A DNA stretch of 64,000 nt, taken from assembly GCF_000948415.1 (NCBI RefSeq), contig NZ_JYII01000012.1:744001-808000 (forward strand), in the 5' to 3' direction. Made by a program: the position numbers and the translations under genes. How positions within the stretch are numbered: position 1 is the first letter of the stretch; each line of letters starts with the position of its first letter. This document shows, one piece after another, positions 44,869-52,950 of the stretch. A model generated the notes under the pieces. The model was not told the DNA's origin and did not search any database. It worked only from the letters and a program-made list of their open reading frames with translations. Source of the DNA: Thalassospira sp. HJ (GTDB lineage Bacteria > Pseudomonadota > Alphaproteobacteria > Rhodospirillales > Thalassospiraceae).

Positions 44869-45729
44869 ATGAAGCATGACTTAAGTTATCTGACTATTGA
44901 CCGACAAGATGATCTGAGCCGTGAAGATTTTATCGAGCGGTATCTTAAGCCAAAACGCCCCGTCATCATGCGCAGCTTCGCAGCCAATTGGCCGGCATCG
45001 CAAAAATGGACCTATGACTATCTCAAGCAGGGCTGTGGCGATGTGGTAGTGCCGCTTTACAGCGAAGCATTTGCCAATTCGGACAATGATTATCTGGATG
45101 TGACCCAGAACATGCCGTTTGGCGAGTATCTTGATCTGATTCAGGCCGGCCCGACGCCGCTTCGAATGTTTTTGTTCAATGTGTTCAAATACATGCCGCA
45201 ATTGCGCGAAGATTTTTCATACCCCGATCTCGGTGTGACTTTCCTTAAGAACCATCCGTTCCTGTTTGTCGGTGGGCAGGACGCCTATGTCGATATTCAT
45301 TATGACCTTGATCACAGCCACGTTTTCCTGACGCAAATGACCGGCACCAAGCGGGTTATTCTGTATGGCAGTGAAAATGAGCGGCAGCTTTATCGGCATC
45401 CGCTAACAGTGTCGTGCAATGTTGATTTCCGCAACCCGGATCTGGAACGCTACCCGAAGCTGAAAGACATTACCGGGTACGAATGCATCCTCGAGCCAGG
45501 TGATACCATTTTTATCCCGAGCCGCTGGTGGCACTTCATCGAATACAGCACGGCGGGTATCAGCCTGACCTTGCGCGCTTTGCCAGAAACCTGGCCTGCA
45601 CGTGTGGCCGGACTTGCCAGCATTATCAAGCTCAAGGTGATCGACCAGTATCTCGGCAGGATGATTGGCGAGAAGAAGTGGTATCAGATGAAGGAAGACT
45701 GGGCGCAGGCCCGCGCCCGCAAGGCGTAG
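44869..45729 (+). CDS. Cupin-like (JmjC/Cupin_8) Fe(II)/2-oxoglutarate-type oxygenase
   Basis: A 286-residue protein of the Cupin_8/JmjC-like group. N-terminal KPKRPVIMRSFAANWPA is the usual family opening. The iron ligands are predicted in DIHYDLDHSHVF (His-x-Asp, about residues 143-150) and in PSRWWHFIEY (distal His near 223). LEPGDTIFIPSRWWH is a typical cupin strand. Such proteins hydroxylate protein side chains or small molecules using 2-oxoglutarate. The substrate is unknown. It converges on olsA with only 6 bases between the stops. No clear ribosome site precedes the ATG at 44869. A link to ornithine-lipid hydroxylation is only a hypothesis from location. Confidence 0.85.
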   Translation: MKHDLSYLTIDRQDDLSREDFIERYLKPKRPVIMRSFAANWPASQKWTYDYLKQGCGDVVVPLYSEAFANSDNDYLDVTQNMPFGEYLDLIQAGPTPLRMFLFNVFKYMPQLREDFSYPDLGVTFLKNHPFLFVGGQDAYVDIHYDLDHSHVFLTQMTGTKRVILYGSENERQLYRHPLTVSCNVDFRNPDLERYPKLKDITGYECILEPGDTIFIPSRWWHFIEYSTAGISLTLRALPETWPARVAGLASIIKLKVIDQYLGRMIGEKKWYQMKEDWAQARARKA

Positions 45730-45735
45730 GAGACG

Positions 45736-46563
45736 TCAGTCCTTTTTCAGGATGATGTCATAGCCTTTCTGAACGCCCGCATGGGCCCACTGGGTTAGTT
45801 CCTTGCGGTTTGCGAATTCGGAAACCGGGCGGCTTGGACTGAAATGCACTTTGACAGTACAGCCCTTTGTTGCCATGAACCGCCAGAAGTGAAACGCAAG
45901 CGACGTGTCATCAAACCATGGGTAAAGCACACGTTCGGGTTCCGGGGATGCTTCATCGTCCTGTGATTCGTCTTTCAGACAAAGCACCGTGATCGGCTGA
46001 ACGTGGCAGACTTCGGCGATCTTTTCGTCAAAGACAAATTCCATCAGTGACGATTTGAATGGCAGGACGACGCTGCCATCGGTGCTGGTTCCCTCGGCAA
46101 ACAGAACCAGTCGACGATCCGGCAAAATCTTTTCTCGCAGGATCTTGATCTGTTCGTGGGATTTGATTGCACGGCGTTCAACGAAAATCGTCTGGCAACA
46201 GCGCGCGAGAAAACCGATACCAGGCCAACTGCGAACTTCGGACTTCGCAATGAAATTGACGGTGAACAACGAATTGATCACTGGAATATCAAGATAGGAC
46301 GTGTGGTTCCCCAGAAGAAGCAGCGGCAAGGTTCCGCAAGGAGACCCGCTTTGCTCGACCCGAATGCCAGTGATCTTGCGCGCACCGATATGCCACAGGC
46401 GTACAATCTCCGCGCTGGCGCGGATTTTAAGGCCCTCAAGGATCAGGAAAGGTATCAACAACACAAACAACCAGATCATAAGCACCGTGAACTTGATGCC
46501 GGCCTTTACATGTTGGGCAGGGGTAATCGGTGCGATGTCGTTCGATGTAACAGTCTGGTCCAA
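45736..46563 (-). CDS. olsA: Lyso-ornithine lipid O-acyltransferase / PlsC-family acyltransferase
   Basis: A 275-residue membrane-associated acyltransferase that adds the second fatty acid to lyso-ornithine lipid. After an N-terminal helix (about 24-44), PlsC motifs are seen: GNHTSYLDI (the HxxxxD catalytic pair, near residue 85), a GFLARCC stretch and FAEGTSTDGS (the EGT phosphate-site motif). The C-terminal half, with WFDDTSLAFHFWRFM, fits the 1-acyl-glycerol-3-phosphate acyltransferase branch that includes OlsA. The start is a TTG at 46563 and uncertain. It follows olsB by 86 bases that include a 14-bp hairpin, which supports the ornithine-lipid assignment over general phospholipid synthesis. 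Confidence 0.82.
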   Translation of the reverse strand: MDQTVTSNDIAPITPAQHVKAGIKFTVLMIWLFVLLIPFLILEGLKIRASAEIVRLWHIGARKITGIRVEQSGSPCGTLPLLLLGNHTSYLDIPVINSLFTVNFIAKSEVRSWPGIGFLARCCQTIFVERRAIKSHEQIKILREKILPDRRLVLFAEGTSTDGSVVLPFKSSLMEFVFDEKIAEVCHVQPITVLCLKDESQDDEASPEPERVLYPWFDDTSLAFHFWRFMATKGCTVKVHFSPSRPVSEFANRKELTQWAHAGVQKGYDIILKKD

Positions 46564-46604
46564 AACGCTCAGAAGTCCTTGATGAATGCCAGGGTGAGGT
46601 TTTT

Positions 46605-46645
46605 CTTTTCATGTTGCAAAGCAGGTCTAGGTGCAACATGAAAAG
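46605..46645 (-). repeat. Perfect 14-bp inverted repeat between olsB and olsA
   Basis: 46605-46618 and 46632-46645 are exact complements with a 13-base loop, 4 bases after the olsB stop. The flanks are A-rich rather than T-rich on the minus-strand RNA, so it is unlikely to be a simple terminator. It may stabilise the olsB mRNA or lower olsA expression. Confidence 0.6.
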
Positions 46646-46649
46646 AGAA

Positions 46650-47429
46650 TCATGCATCTAGAGGTTCAAGATCAAGTCGATCGGCTTGCTTCTTATAGAA
46701 CCGATAATATTGGTCTGGGACCTTGTCGACGTCGACGGTGATCAGGATGTCAAGTGTCTTGAAATCGGGATCACGAGCGATCCCATCGCCGACAACCCCA
46801 CCAAGCGAGAGGTAAGCCTTGATTAATGGTGGTAGTTGCCCAAGGGCGTCTTCGGGGTTGATTTCGGCTTTTGGTATGCGATTCATCGACTGATAATCGA
46901 GTGCACGCGCCACATGCGGCGTGTCGTCCAGCTGATAGTGATGCAGGTACGACAGTTCAGTGGCAATCTTGTCGATATCTGTCCCGTGGAAGCTTGCACA
47001 GCCGAACAGATATCGAATGTCGTGCGTGAAGATCAGTTTGGTAATTCCTCGCCACAGAAGTTGAATCGCCTTGCCGTCACGGTAGTACTTGTGAACACAG
47101 GACCGTCCGACCTCCATGCAGTTGTCCTGCACAGCATCAAGCAGGGGAATGGAAAACTCCTCCTGCGCAATATAGTTCAGGTCTGCAGGCTTTTGCGCCG
47201 AAAGTAACAGGCGCGTCGTCGCAATGACTTTCTGGTCATTGTCGTTGTCGACAACAAGCAGGTGTTTGCAGAACGGGTCGAACTTGTCGCTGTCGAGACC
47301 GGCCGTGTGTTGTTCGGTCAAGGCTTTGGCATGAAACTCGCCAAAGAAGACCTCAAAGCGCAGTTTTTGTGCTGCCTTCAGATCGTTTTCAGTATTGGCG
47401 AGATGAACGGAATATCTACCAGAGGCCAT
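46650..47429 (-). CDS. olsB: L-ornithine N-acyltransferase OlsB
   Basis: A 259-residue GNAT-fold enzyme of the OlsB family. It transfers a 3-hydroxyacyl chain from acyl carrier protein to the alpha-amino group of ornithine, the first step to ornithine lipids. Typical segments: KLRFEVFFGEFH near the N-terminus, FCKHLLVVD, IATTRLLL, EVGRSCVHKYYRDG (acyl-donor loop), LFGCASFHGTD and PPLIKAYLSLGGVVGDG followed by DILITVD near the C-terminus. The ATG at 47429 lacks a clear ribosome site. Its pairing with olsA strengthens the call. Ornithine lipids replace phospholipids when phosphate is short, so phosphate control is plausible, though I see no Pho box. Confidence 0.92.
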   Translation of the reverse strand: MASGRYSVHLANTENDLKAAQKLRFEVFFGEFHAKALTEQHTAGLDSDKFDPFCKHLLVVDNDNDQKVIATTRLLLSAQKPADLNYIAQEEFSIPLLDAVQDNCMEVGRSCVHKYYRDGKAIQLLWRGITKLIFTHDIRYLFGCASFHGTDIDKIATELSYLHHYQLDDTPHVARALDYQSMNRIPKAEINPEDALGQLPPLIKAYLSLGGVVGDGIARDPDFKTLDILITVDVDKVPDQYYRFYKKQADRLDLEPLDA

Positions 47430-47678
47430 AGAAAACTATATTCTGTTGTTCTGATAAAGCGTGGATTGCGCGGGTTAAACGACCAAGTGATAGCCTATAC
47501 CACATAACGAACAGTCTATGAAAACAATAAGATAGTGGCCGTTCTATGTCGTTTCCCGCAATATTTTGAGATGAATGGCATGAATGGGATTCAGAAAACG
47601 TTGTCTTAAATGGGCGTGTCGCAATTTCATACGCCATGCCCACATTAAATTCGATGTTTTCACGAAGAAGAGGTCGCC

Positions 47679-48176
47679 ATGCCGTTCATAACCAACTGGG
47701 TCAAAGCCATAACGACCGGCTTTGTTTTCGCTGGTGCCACTGTTGTACTGACGACACCTGTGCAGTCACATCCAGCGCAATCGACCCACGATCACAATGT
47801 GGTCGAAGTAGCGCGAAGCGGCGGCATTTTCAGTGACGAAGAACGTCGGATCATTCGCGATGTGCTTGATGTCGCGACCGGACAGACGGACGACAAGTCA
47901 GACCGTGACGGCAACAAAAAGAGCAAGGCGAACAACGGCAAGGACAATAAGGGCAAAGGGAATAAAGGTTTGCCACCCGGGATTGCCATGAAGCTTGAAC
48001 GTGGTGGCACCTTGCCGCCAGGCATTGCAAAGCGTGATTTGCCCGACGACCTGATCTCCCGGCTTCCAGCACGTGCCGATGGTGCATTGCGCCAGATTGT
48101 TGGCGATGATGTTGTCCTGATCGAGAAGGGGACCGAGATCATTCTGGATGTGATCCGGGATGTCGCAGGGAATTAA
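47679..48176 (+). CDS. Exported CigR/RcnB-like protein
   Basis: A 165-residue secreted protein. A signal peptide spans about residues 1-30 (ITTGFVFAGATVVLTTPVQSH). A Lys/Asn/Gly-rich disordered stretch (about 72-95) leads to GLPPGIAMKLERGGTLPPGIAKRDLP, the repeated PPGI unit that marks the CigR-type anti-virulence regulator family. The C-terminus (IVGDDVVLIEKGTEIILDVI) resembles the RcnB-like strand hairpin. The role in a free-living organism is unknown. AGAGG lies 5 bases before the ATG. A terminator at 48200-48231 follows. Confidence 0.82.
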   Translation: MPFITNWVKAITTGFVFAGATVVLTTPVQSHPAQSTHDHNVVEVARSGGIFSDEERRIIRDVLDVATGQTDDKSDRDGNKKSKANNGKDNKGKGNKGLPPGIAMKLERGGTLPPGIAKRDLPDDLISRLPARADGALRQIVGDDVVLIEKGTEIILDVIRDVAGN

Positions 48177-48199
48177 GCCCGGCAACCTCTGGCCAATAG

Positions 48200-48231
48200 A
48201 AAAAGCGGCGTCCAACGGGCACCGCTTTTTT
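48200..48231. terminator. Bidirectional terminator
   Basis: A 9-bp stem (48200-48208 with 48222-48230) with extra inner pairing lies between the convergent CigR-like and Lrp-domain genes; A5 left and T6 right. Confidence 0.75.
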
Positions 48232-48260
48232 CGTGTTCCGTTCTTGAACGCTTTCTTGAA

Positions 48261-48503
48261 TTAGGTGAAGGCGTTGAAGGTAATGATGGTCTGGGTATCC
48301 TTGATAAAGGGCAGCTTGTGGATCTGTTCGTTCACATAGCGCCCGATATCCTGTTCGTCTTCGACATAGACCTTGACCAGCAGTTCAAACGGGCCGGAGA
48401 TCGAATAAACTTCAGACACGCCTTCTACTTCTTCGACAAGTTCTGCCGCGACGTCATAGGCTTTGCCAAGTTCACATTTCACAAAGATGAAAAATGGATG
48501 CAT
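48261..48503 (-). CDS. Stand-alone Lrp/AsnC ligand-binding (RAM) domain protein
   Basis: An 80-residue protein equal to only the C-terminal RAM domain of Lrp/AsnC regulators, without the DNA-binding half. FFIFVKCELGKAYDVAAELVEEVEGVSEVYSISGPFELLVKVYVED shows the beta-alpha-beta-beta core and the SGPFDLL-type turn that helps bind amino acids. Such short proteins form oligomers and may bind amino acids or modify full-length Lrp proteins. GGAG lies about 9 bases before the ATG. The rest of the helix-turn-helix is not present in the upstream 100 bases, so it is not a broken gene. Confidence 0.86.
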   Translation of the reverse strand: MHPFFIFVKCELGKAYDVAAELVEEVEGVSEVYSISGPFELLVKVYVEDEQDIGRYVNEQIHKLPFIKDTQTIITFNAFT

Positions 48504-48599
48504 CGGATCGGCTCCGGTTTGAGTTTGAATTCATCACAAGCTACCTTCGTTAAATGATGCATGCAATCATCAAGCAGGCTGTTGCAAGCCATCAGTGGC

Positions 48600-49547
48600 T
48601 TAAAGAGGTTTGCTTTCGGCGTTTGCCGCGCGTGCTGTGACGGCATCCTGCGACAGATCCCAGACAGTTGTGCCCTCGGTTTCTGCCGTCAGGCTGGCCA
48701 TCGCAAGGCCCGACGCCATGGCGTCTTCAAAACTTGTCTGTGGCTTTGAGTAGGCAGACAGGAAACCGGAATAGAAAGCATCGCCAGCGCCATTAACATC
48801 CTTCACCTTCGTCGGCAGGGGGTGCCAGAACGCCGTTCCGGTCGATGTCGACGATACAACGCCTTGCGCACCCAGGGTAATAACAACATCCGGGATGCCT
48901 TTACCGCGCAGAAGTTCGATCGCCACTTTGGCTTGCGTCAGGTCATTGATCTCGATACCCGTCAAAACCCGTGTCTCGGCGCGGTTGGCAATCAGAAGGT
49001 CGAGTTTATCAAGCACCGGTTTGAACCGTGCGGCTTTGCTCGGCGATACGGTGGCTGCGCAGAACTTGCTGCTTGCCTTGTTCGCTGCCAGCCACTGAAT
49101 GCTCTCGGTCGGCAGGTTGGCATCAATCAACCACCAGGGACGCGCCTGAAGGTTCGCAAGGCTTGGTTCCAGCCGGTCAATGGTCAGCAGGTCATAGACC
49201 TCGGCATTCATCATGCCAAGCGCAAGTTCACCGGTTTCATCTAGGAGCGCTGTGTAACCGGCTGTGGCCATACCATCGATTTTCATCAGATGGCGGGTAT
49301 CAATTCCGATTTCCGACAGGGCCTCCATGACCTGATCACCATCACCATCATCGCCGACTGCCCCTAACATGGCGACATTGTTGCCCAGAAGTCTCAGATG
49401 CACGGCAATGTTGCGACTGACACCGCCGGGTTTGCGATGCAAGGTCCGAACCGGATTGGAGGCCGCGGGAACAAAAGTCTCGGTACATTGCAAGGTGCGG
49501 TCGAAATGGGCGGCACCAAAACAAAAGATGTTGGGAGTAGGCGTCAT
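48600..49547 (-). CDS. PfkB-family carbohydrate kinase, pseudouridine-kinase-like
   Basis: A kinase of about 315 residues. PGGVSRNIAVHLRLLG near the N-terminus and DVNGAGDAFYSGF near the C-terminus, with the catalytic Asp, are the two PfkB signatures. Within the family the sequence resembles E. coli PsuK (LLDETGELALGMMNAEVYDLLT; IANRAETRVLTG). Pseudouridine kinase is therefore the best guess; ribokinase-like activity on another nucleoside or sugar is possible. An ATG at 49547 is favoured; a GTG at 49580 would add 11 residues. It sits beside the nucleoside-scavenging genes, which fits a nucleoside substrate. No psuG is seen in the window. Confidence 0.85.
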   Translation of the reverse strand: MTPTPNIFCFGAAHFDRTLQCTETFVPAASNPVRTLHRKPGGVSRNIAVHLRLLGNNVAMLGAVGDDGDGDQVMEALSEIGIDTRHLMKIDGMATAGYTALLDETGELALGMMNAEVYDLLTIDRLEPSLANLQARPWWLIDANLPTESIQWLAANKASSKFCAATVSPSKAARFKPVLDKLDLLIANRAETRVLTGIEINDLTQAKVAIELLRGKGIPDVVITLGAQGVVSSTSTGTAFWHPLPTKVKDVNGAGDAFYSGFLSAYSKPQTSFEDAMASGLAMASLTAETEGTTVWDLSQDAVTARAANAESKPL

Positions 49548-49641
49548 AGAGAACGGGTGCTCATTATAGTGGGACGTCACACGCGTGACGGGTCAGTTAC
49601 GACAAGCGACGTTCATAAGCCTCAAGCGCGTATCAAGGCAA

Positions 49642-49677
49642 GAAAAACAAAAAGGCAGCCCGGATAAGGGCTGCCTT
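49642..49677 (-). terminator. Terminator of the 5'-nucleotidase gene
   Basis: A perfect 10-bp stem (49652-49661 with 49668-49677) and 6-base loop; on the minus strand TTTTTGTTTTTC follows. Confidence 0.85.
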
Positions 49678-49706
49678 CTGTTGGTCGGGTTCAATCCGCA
49701 ACTTGC

Positions 49707-51299
49707 TTACTGAAGATTGATACGGCCTTTGGTTGTTGGCGTCACCGGGGAGTTAAGCCCGATATAGTCGGCAACTGCCTGTTCAAGGTTCGGGCCGAAA
49801 TCATAGACATCCGTGGCATTGTCACGGAACAGGGCATAACCATCACCGCCATTGCGCATGAAGTCGTTGGAAACAACGCCATACATTTTGCCTGCATCAA
49901 TCGGGGCAAAGCCATCGCCCTCGGCGACCATGACATTGGAAACGCGCGATCCGGCAGGCTTTGATAGATCGAGGTCAAACTTCAGACCAGCAACCTGCGG
50001 GAACTGGCCTTTGCCTTCTTCAACAAGCGAGACACCATGTTCAAGCGATGCAACGATATCCGCACCTGAAAGCTTGAAGGTTGCCAGCGCATTCTGGAAC
50101 GGCAGAACGGTCAGGACTTCACCCATCGTGACGGTGCCTTCATCAATGCTTGCACGTACACCGCCGCCATTCTGGATGGCGATCTGATAACCTTCACCGG
50201 CTTTCCACAGCATCGCATCGGCAACAAGTGATCCCATGGAGCATTCCATTGCGCGGCAGGTTTCACGTGAGCCGTCGGCCGGCGCGGTGAAGCTACCAAC
50301 TTCAAGGGTTCGAACCGCATCAACCTGACCACTGGCCTTTTCGATGACTGCAAGAACGTCTTCAGCCGGGGGGATGCTTGCATCCAGGGCAATCGGGTCA
50401 CCCGACCAAGCAGTTGCAACACCAGCATCATCAAAGGTGACGTTCAAATCACCAAGATAGCGGCTATAGGCATATGCCTGAACGATCAGCACCGGCTTGC
50501 CATCCGCGCCATTCTTGACGACCGGGTAGGGATGAGACGCCTTGTCATTGCTGTTGGAGAACAGAAGATGGTCATGGCCGCCAACAATCACATCAACACC
50601 AGTGACGTCGCTGACATAGTCAAAATCGGCATAGGAACCCGAATGGCTCAACACGACGATCTTGTTGATACCTTGTGCCGTCAGGCGGTCTACAGACGCC
50701 TGTAGCGATTGTGCAAGGTCGTTGAACTTGACGTTCGGACCGGCACTCGAGATATCAGCGGTTTCCGGAGTGGTCAGGCCAACGATGCCAATGCGTTCAC
50801 CACCCACCGTGATGATGGTTTCCGGTTTGATCAGTTCATTGAGACCATCGGTGGTTGCTTCGATATTGGCCGACAGGATCGGTGTCAGGCTCGATTTGAT
50901 GAAACTTGCCAGAACGTCGGGGCCATCATCAAATTCGTGGTTGCCGACTGCCATCGCATCATAATCAACAAGGTTCATCAATTCAGCCGTCAAGGAACCC
51001 TTGTAGGTCGAATAGAAAAGGGATCCCTGGAACTGATCGCCGGCGTCAACAACAAGAACATTACCACCCGCAGCACGGGCATCGCGAATGGCCGTGGCAA
51101 GACGACCATAGCCGCCAAAGCATTTGCCTTCGGCGTCGTCCTTTGCACTGCAAGTATTGTTATATTTCGTGACGGATTCAACGCGATCATGCACATCATT
51201 GGTATGGATCAGACGCAAATCATAATCGGCCAATGCGCTTCCGGCACCAAGGCTCAGCATGGTGCAAGCCGATAGCAGCCCCGCAATTGTTCTTTTCAT
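49707..51299 (-). CDS. Secreted 5'-nucleotidase / metallophosphoesterase
   Basis: A 530-residue periplasmic enzyme that dephosphorylates nucleotides (UshA/YfkN family). A signal peptide of about 24 residues (SACTMLSLGAGSALA) precedes the two-metal phosphoesterase domain: IHTNDVHDR, VVDAGDQFQGS, GNHEFDDG, VLSHSGSY and GGHDH supply the Asp, Asn and His ligands. The C-terminal nucleotide-specific domain (about 330-530) begins after TLEVGSFTAPADGSRE and has NGGGVRASI and FMRNGGDGY. GGAGAA lies 5 bases before the ATG. Released nucleosides could be taken up by the BMP-type importer encoded next door. Confidence 0.93.
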   Translation of the reverse strand: MKRTIAGLLSACTMLSLGAGSALADYDLRLIHTNDVHDRVESVTKYNNTCSAKDDAEGKCFGGYGRLATAIRDARAAGGNVLVVDAGDQFQGSLFYSTYKGSLTAELMNLVDYDAMAVGNHEFDDGPDVLASFIKSSLTPILSANIEATTDGLNELIKPETIITVGGERIGIVGLTTPETADISSAGPNVKFNDLAQSLQASVDRLTAQGINKIVVLSHSGSYADFDYVSDVTGVDVIVGGHDHLLFSNSNDKASHPYPVVKNGADGKPVLIVQAYAYSRYLGDLNVTFDDAGVATAWSGDPIALDASIPPAEDVLAVIEKASGQVDAVRTLEVGSFTAPADGSRETCRAMECSMGSLVADAMLWKAGEGYQIAIQNGGGVRASIDEGTVTMGEVLTVLPFQNALATFKLSGADIVASLEHGVSLVEEGKGQFPQVAGLKFDLDLSKPAGSRVSNVMVAEGDGFAPIDAGKMYGVVSNDFMRNGGDGYALFRDNATDVYDFGPNLEQAVADYIGLNSPVTPTTKGRINLQ

Positions 51300-51923
51300 T
51301 CCTGTTCTCCAACAATAATCAGCCCGTCCTGACCCGATCGGGAAGGGATGTTTTGAAAAATCTAATCTGTGGGTCGGAAAATTTTTGCCCCGCGAGATGC
51401 TAGCACCAATTTTCGAACAACGGTATGTCCGGTTGTTGAAGGTGTGGTGAAAATTACACTTTGCCTTGAAGGTGCTGGGCTGTCCGATCCGACGGAGTTC
51501 GTCAGAATCGGTGGTGGACCAATTTCAACTTTCGCTGGTGTGTTTGATCCGATTTGGTGCCCGTTGCGTTCATTACGCTCAAGAAAATTCAGCACTCAGG
51601 ATTGAAGCACTATCTTCGCGCTGATAGGCATAAAACTAAGGGAAACCCCGCAGATGGGCGATATTCAGCTATAACTGCGTTAGGCAGATTTTGACCAAAC
51701 GGACAGGTTTTGTCGAAGTCTTGCGTGCTCGGCTATTTACAGGGCACTATATTTTGTAGTTACCATTAGCGTTCGCAGCATGATCACCCGCGCTACATTG
51801 GTTGAGGGACCGAAGCCCGCGTTTCATCGTGCTGTGAGCCACGTTTTTTCGATGAGGGAGTTCCGCCGATCAAGGGAATTGGCGGAAGGCATAATCAGAA
51901 TTCAAACAATGAAGGGCATCGGA
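51300..51923 (+). other. Long divergent intergenic region of the nucleoside genes
   Basis: About 620 bases between the divergent 5'-nucleotidase gene and the BMP-type importer. No credible gene is found. A 7-bp inverted repeat (51861-51867 with 51881-51887, TTCCGCC/GGCGGAA) lies in the leader of the importer. No convincing promoter could be picked by eye. The length suggests regulation of both units here. Confidence 0.5.
51861..51887 (+). repeat. Inverted repeat in the BMP importer leader
   Basis: TTCCGCC (51861-51867) and GGCGGAA (51881-51887) are exact complements with a 13-base gap, 36 bases before the importer start. It may be an operator (DeoR-type) or an RNA hairpin. Confidence 0.35.
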
Positions 51924-52919
51924 ATGAAAAAGCTTCTGACCTCGGTGGTCGCGGCTGTCGCTTGCTATGCAGGTGTTGCTTCGGCTGCAGAAATTAAACC
52001 GGCTGTCGTTTACGACCTTGGTGGCCGTTTTGACCGCTCGTTCAACCAAGCGGCATATACGGGTGCGGAGAAATACAAGGAAGACACCGGCACCGAATAT
52101 CGTGACTTCGAAATCCAGAACGATTCCCAGCGTGAGCAGGCCATGCGCAACTTTGCGCGCCGCGGTATGGATCCGATTGTTGCGATCGGTTTTTCTCAGG
52201 CATCCGCACTTGAAAAAGTGGCAAAGGAATTCCCTGAAACCAAGTTCACCATTGTTGACATGGTCGTAGACCTGCCGAACGTTCAGTCGGTTGTCTTCAA
52301 GGAACACGAAGGTTCGTTCCTTGTTGGTGTTCTGGCTGCAATGGCGTCGGAAACCGGTAAGGTCGGCTTTGTTGGCGGTATGGACATTCCGTTGATCCGC
52401 AAATTCGCCTGCGGTTACGCACAGGGCGTTAAGTATTCCAATGGCGATGCCGAAATCTTCCAGAACATGACCGGTACCACTGGTGCTGCGTGGAACGACC
52501 CGGTTAAGGGTGGTGAACTGGCGAAATCCCAGTTCGACCGTGGTGCAGACGTTGTTTACCATGCCGCTGGCGGTACTGGCGTTGGTGTGCTGCAGGCTGC
52601 AGCAGATGCTGGAAAACTTGGCATTGGTGTTGACTCCAACCAGAACGGCCTGCATCCGGGATCAGTCCTGACCTCGATGCTGAAACGCGTTGACGTTGCT
52701 GTTTACGAAGCTTTCGATGGCGCTGCCAATGATACTTGGGCACCGGGCCTGACCGTTCTTGGTCTTGCCGAAGGTGGTGTTGATTGGGCGCTTGATGAAA
52801 ACAACGAAAGTCTGATCACCGACGATATGAAAGCAGCCGTTGCCAAGGCCAAGGAAGCAATCATTTCCGGTAGCCTTGAAGTACACGATTACATGAGCGA
52901 TAGCGCCTGCCCGATGTAA
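51924..52919 (+). CDS. BMP-family nucleoside-binding protein of an ABC importer
   Basis: A 331-residue exported binding protein of the PnrA/BmpA (BMP) family. The signal peptide is about 21 residues (LLTSVVAAVACYAGVASAA). The mature part has VVYDLGGRFDRSFNQAAY, GFVGGMDIPLIRKFACGYAQGV and GGTGVGVLQAA, with the family's Asp, Asn, Phe and Gly ligands for a nucleoside. IGVDSNQNGLHPGSVLTSMLKRVD is also a BMP signature. Purine or general nucleoside binding is inferred. The ATG at 51924 has AAGGG 8 bases upstream; earlier in-frame starts would precede the signal peptide. The ATPase gene follows 31 bases later. Confidence 0.92.
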   Translation: MKKLLTSVVAAVACYAGVASAAEIKPAVVYDLGGRFDRSFNQAAYTGAEKYKEDTGTEYRDFEIQNDSQREQAMRNFARRGMDPIVAIGFSQASALEKVAKEFPETKFTIVDMVVDLPNVQSVVFKEHEGSFLVGVLAAMASETGKVGFVGGMDIPLIRKFACGYAQGVKYSNGDAEIFQNMTGTTGAAWNDPVKGGELAKSQFDRGADVVYHAAGGTGVGVLQAAADAGKLGIGVDSNQNGLHPGSVLTSMLKRVDVAVYEAFDGAANDTWAPGLTVLGLAEGGVDWALDENNESLITDDMKAAVAKAKEAIISGSLEVHDYMSDSACPM

Positions 52920-52950
52920 GGCAGTCGTCAAAGCAAATTGGGGATTTGTC

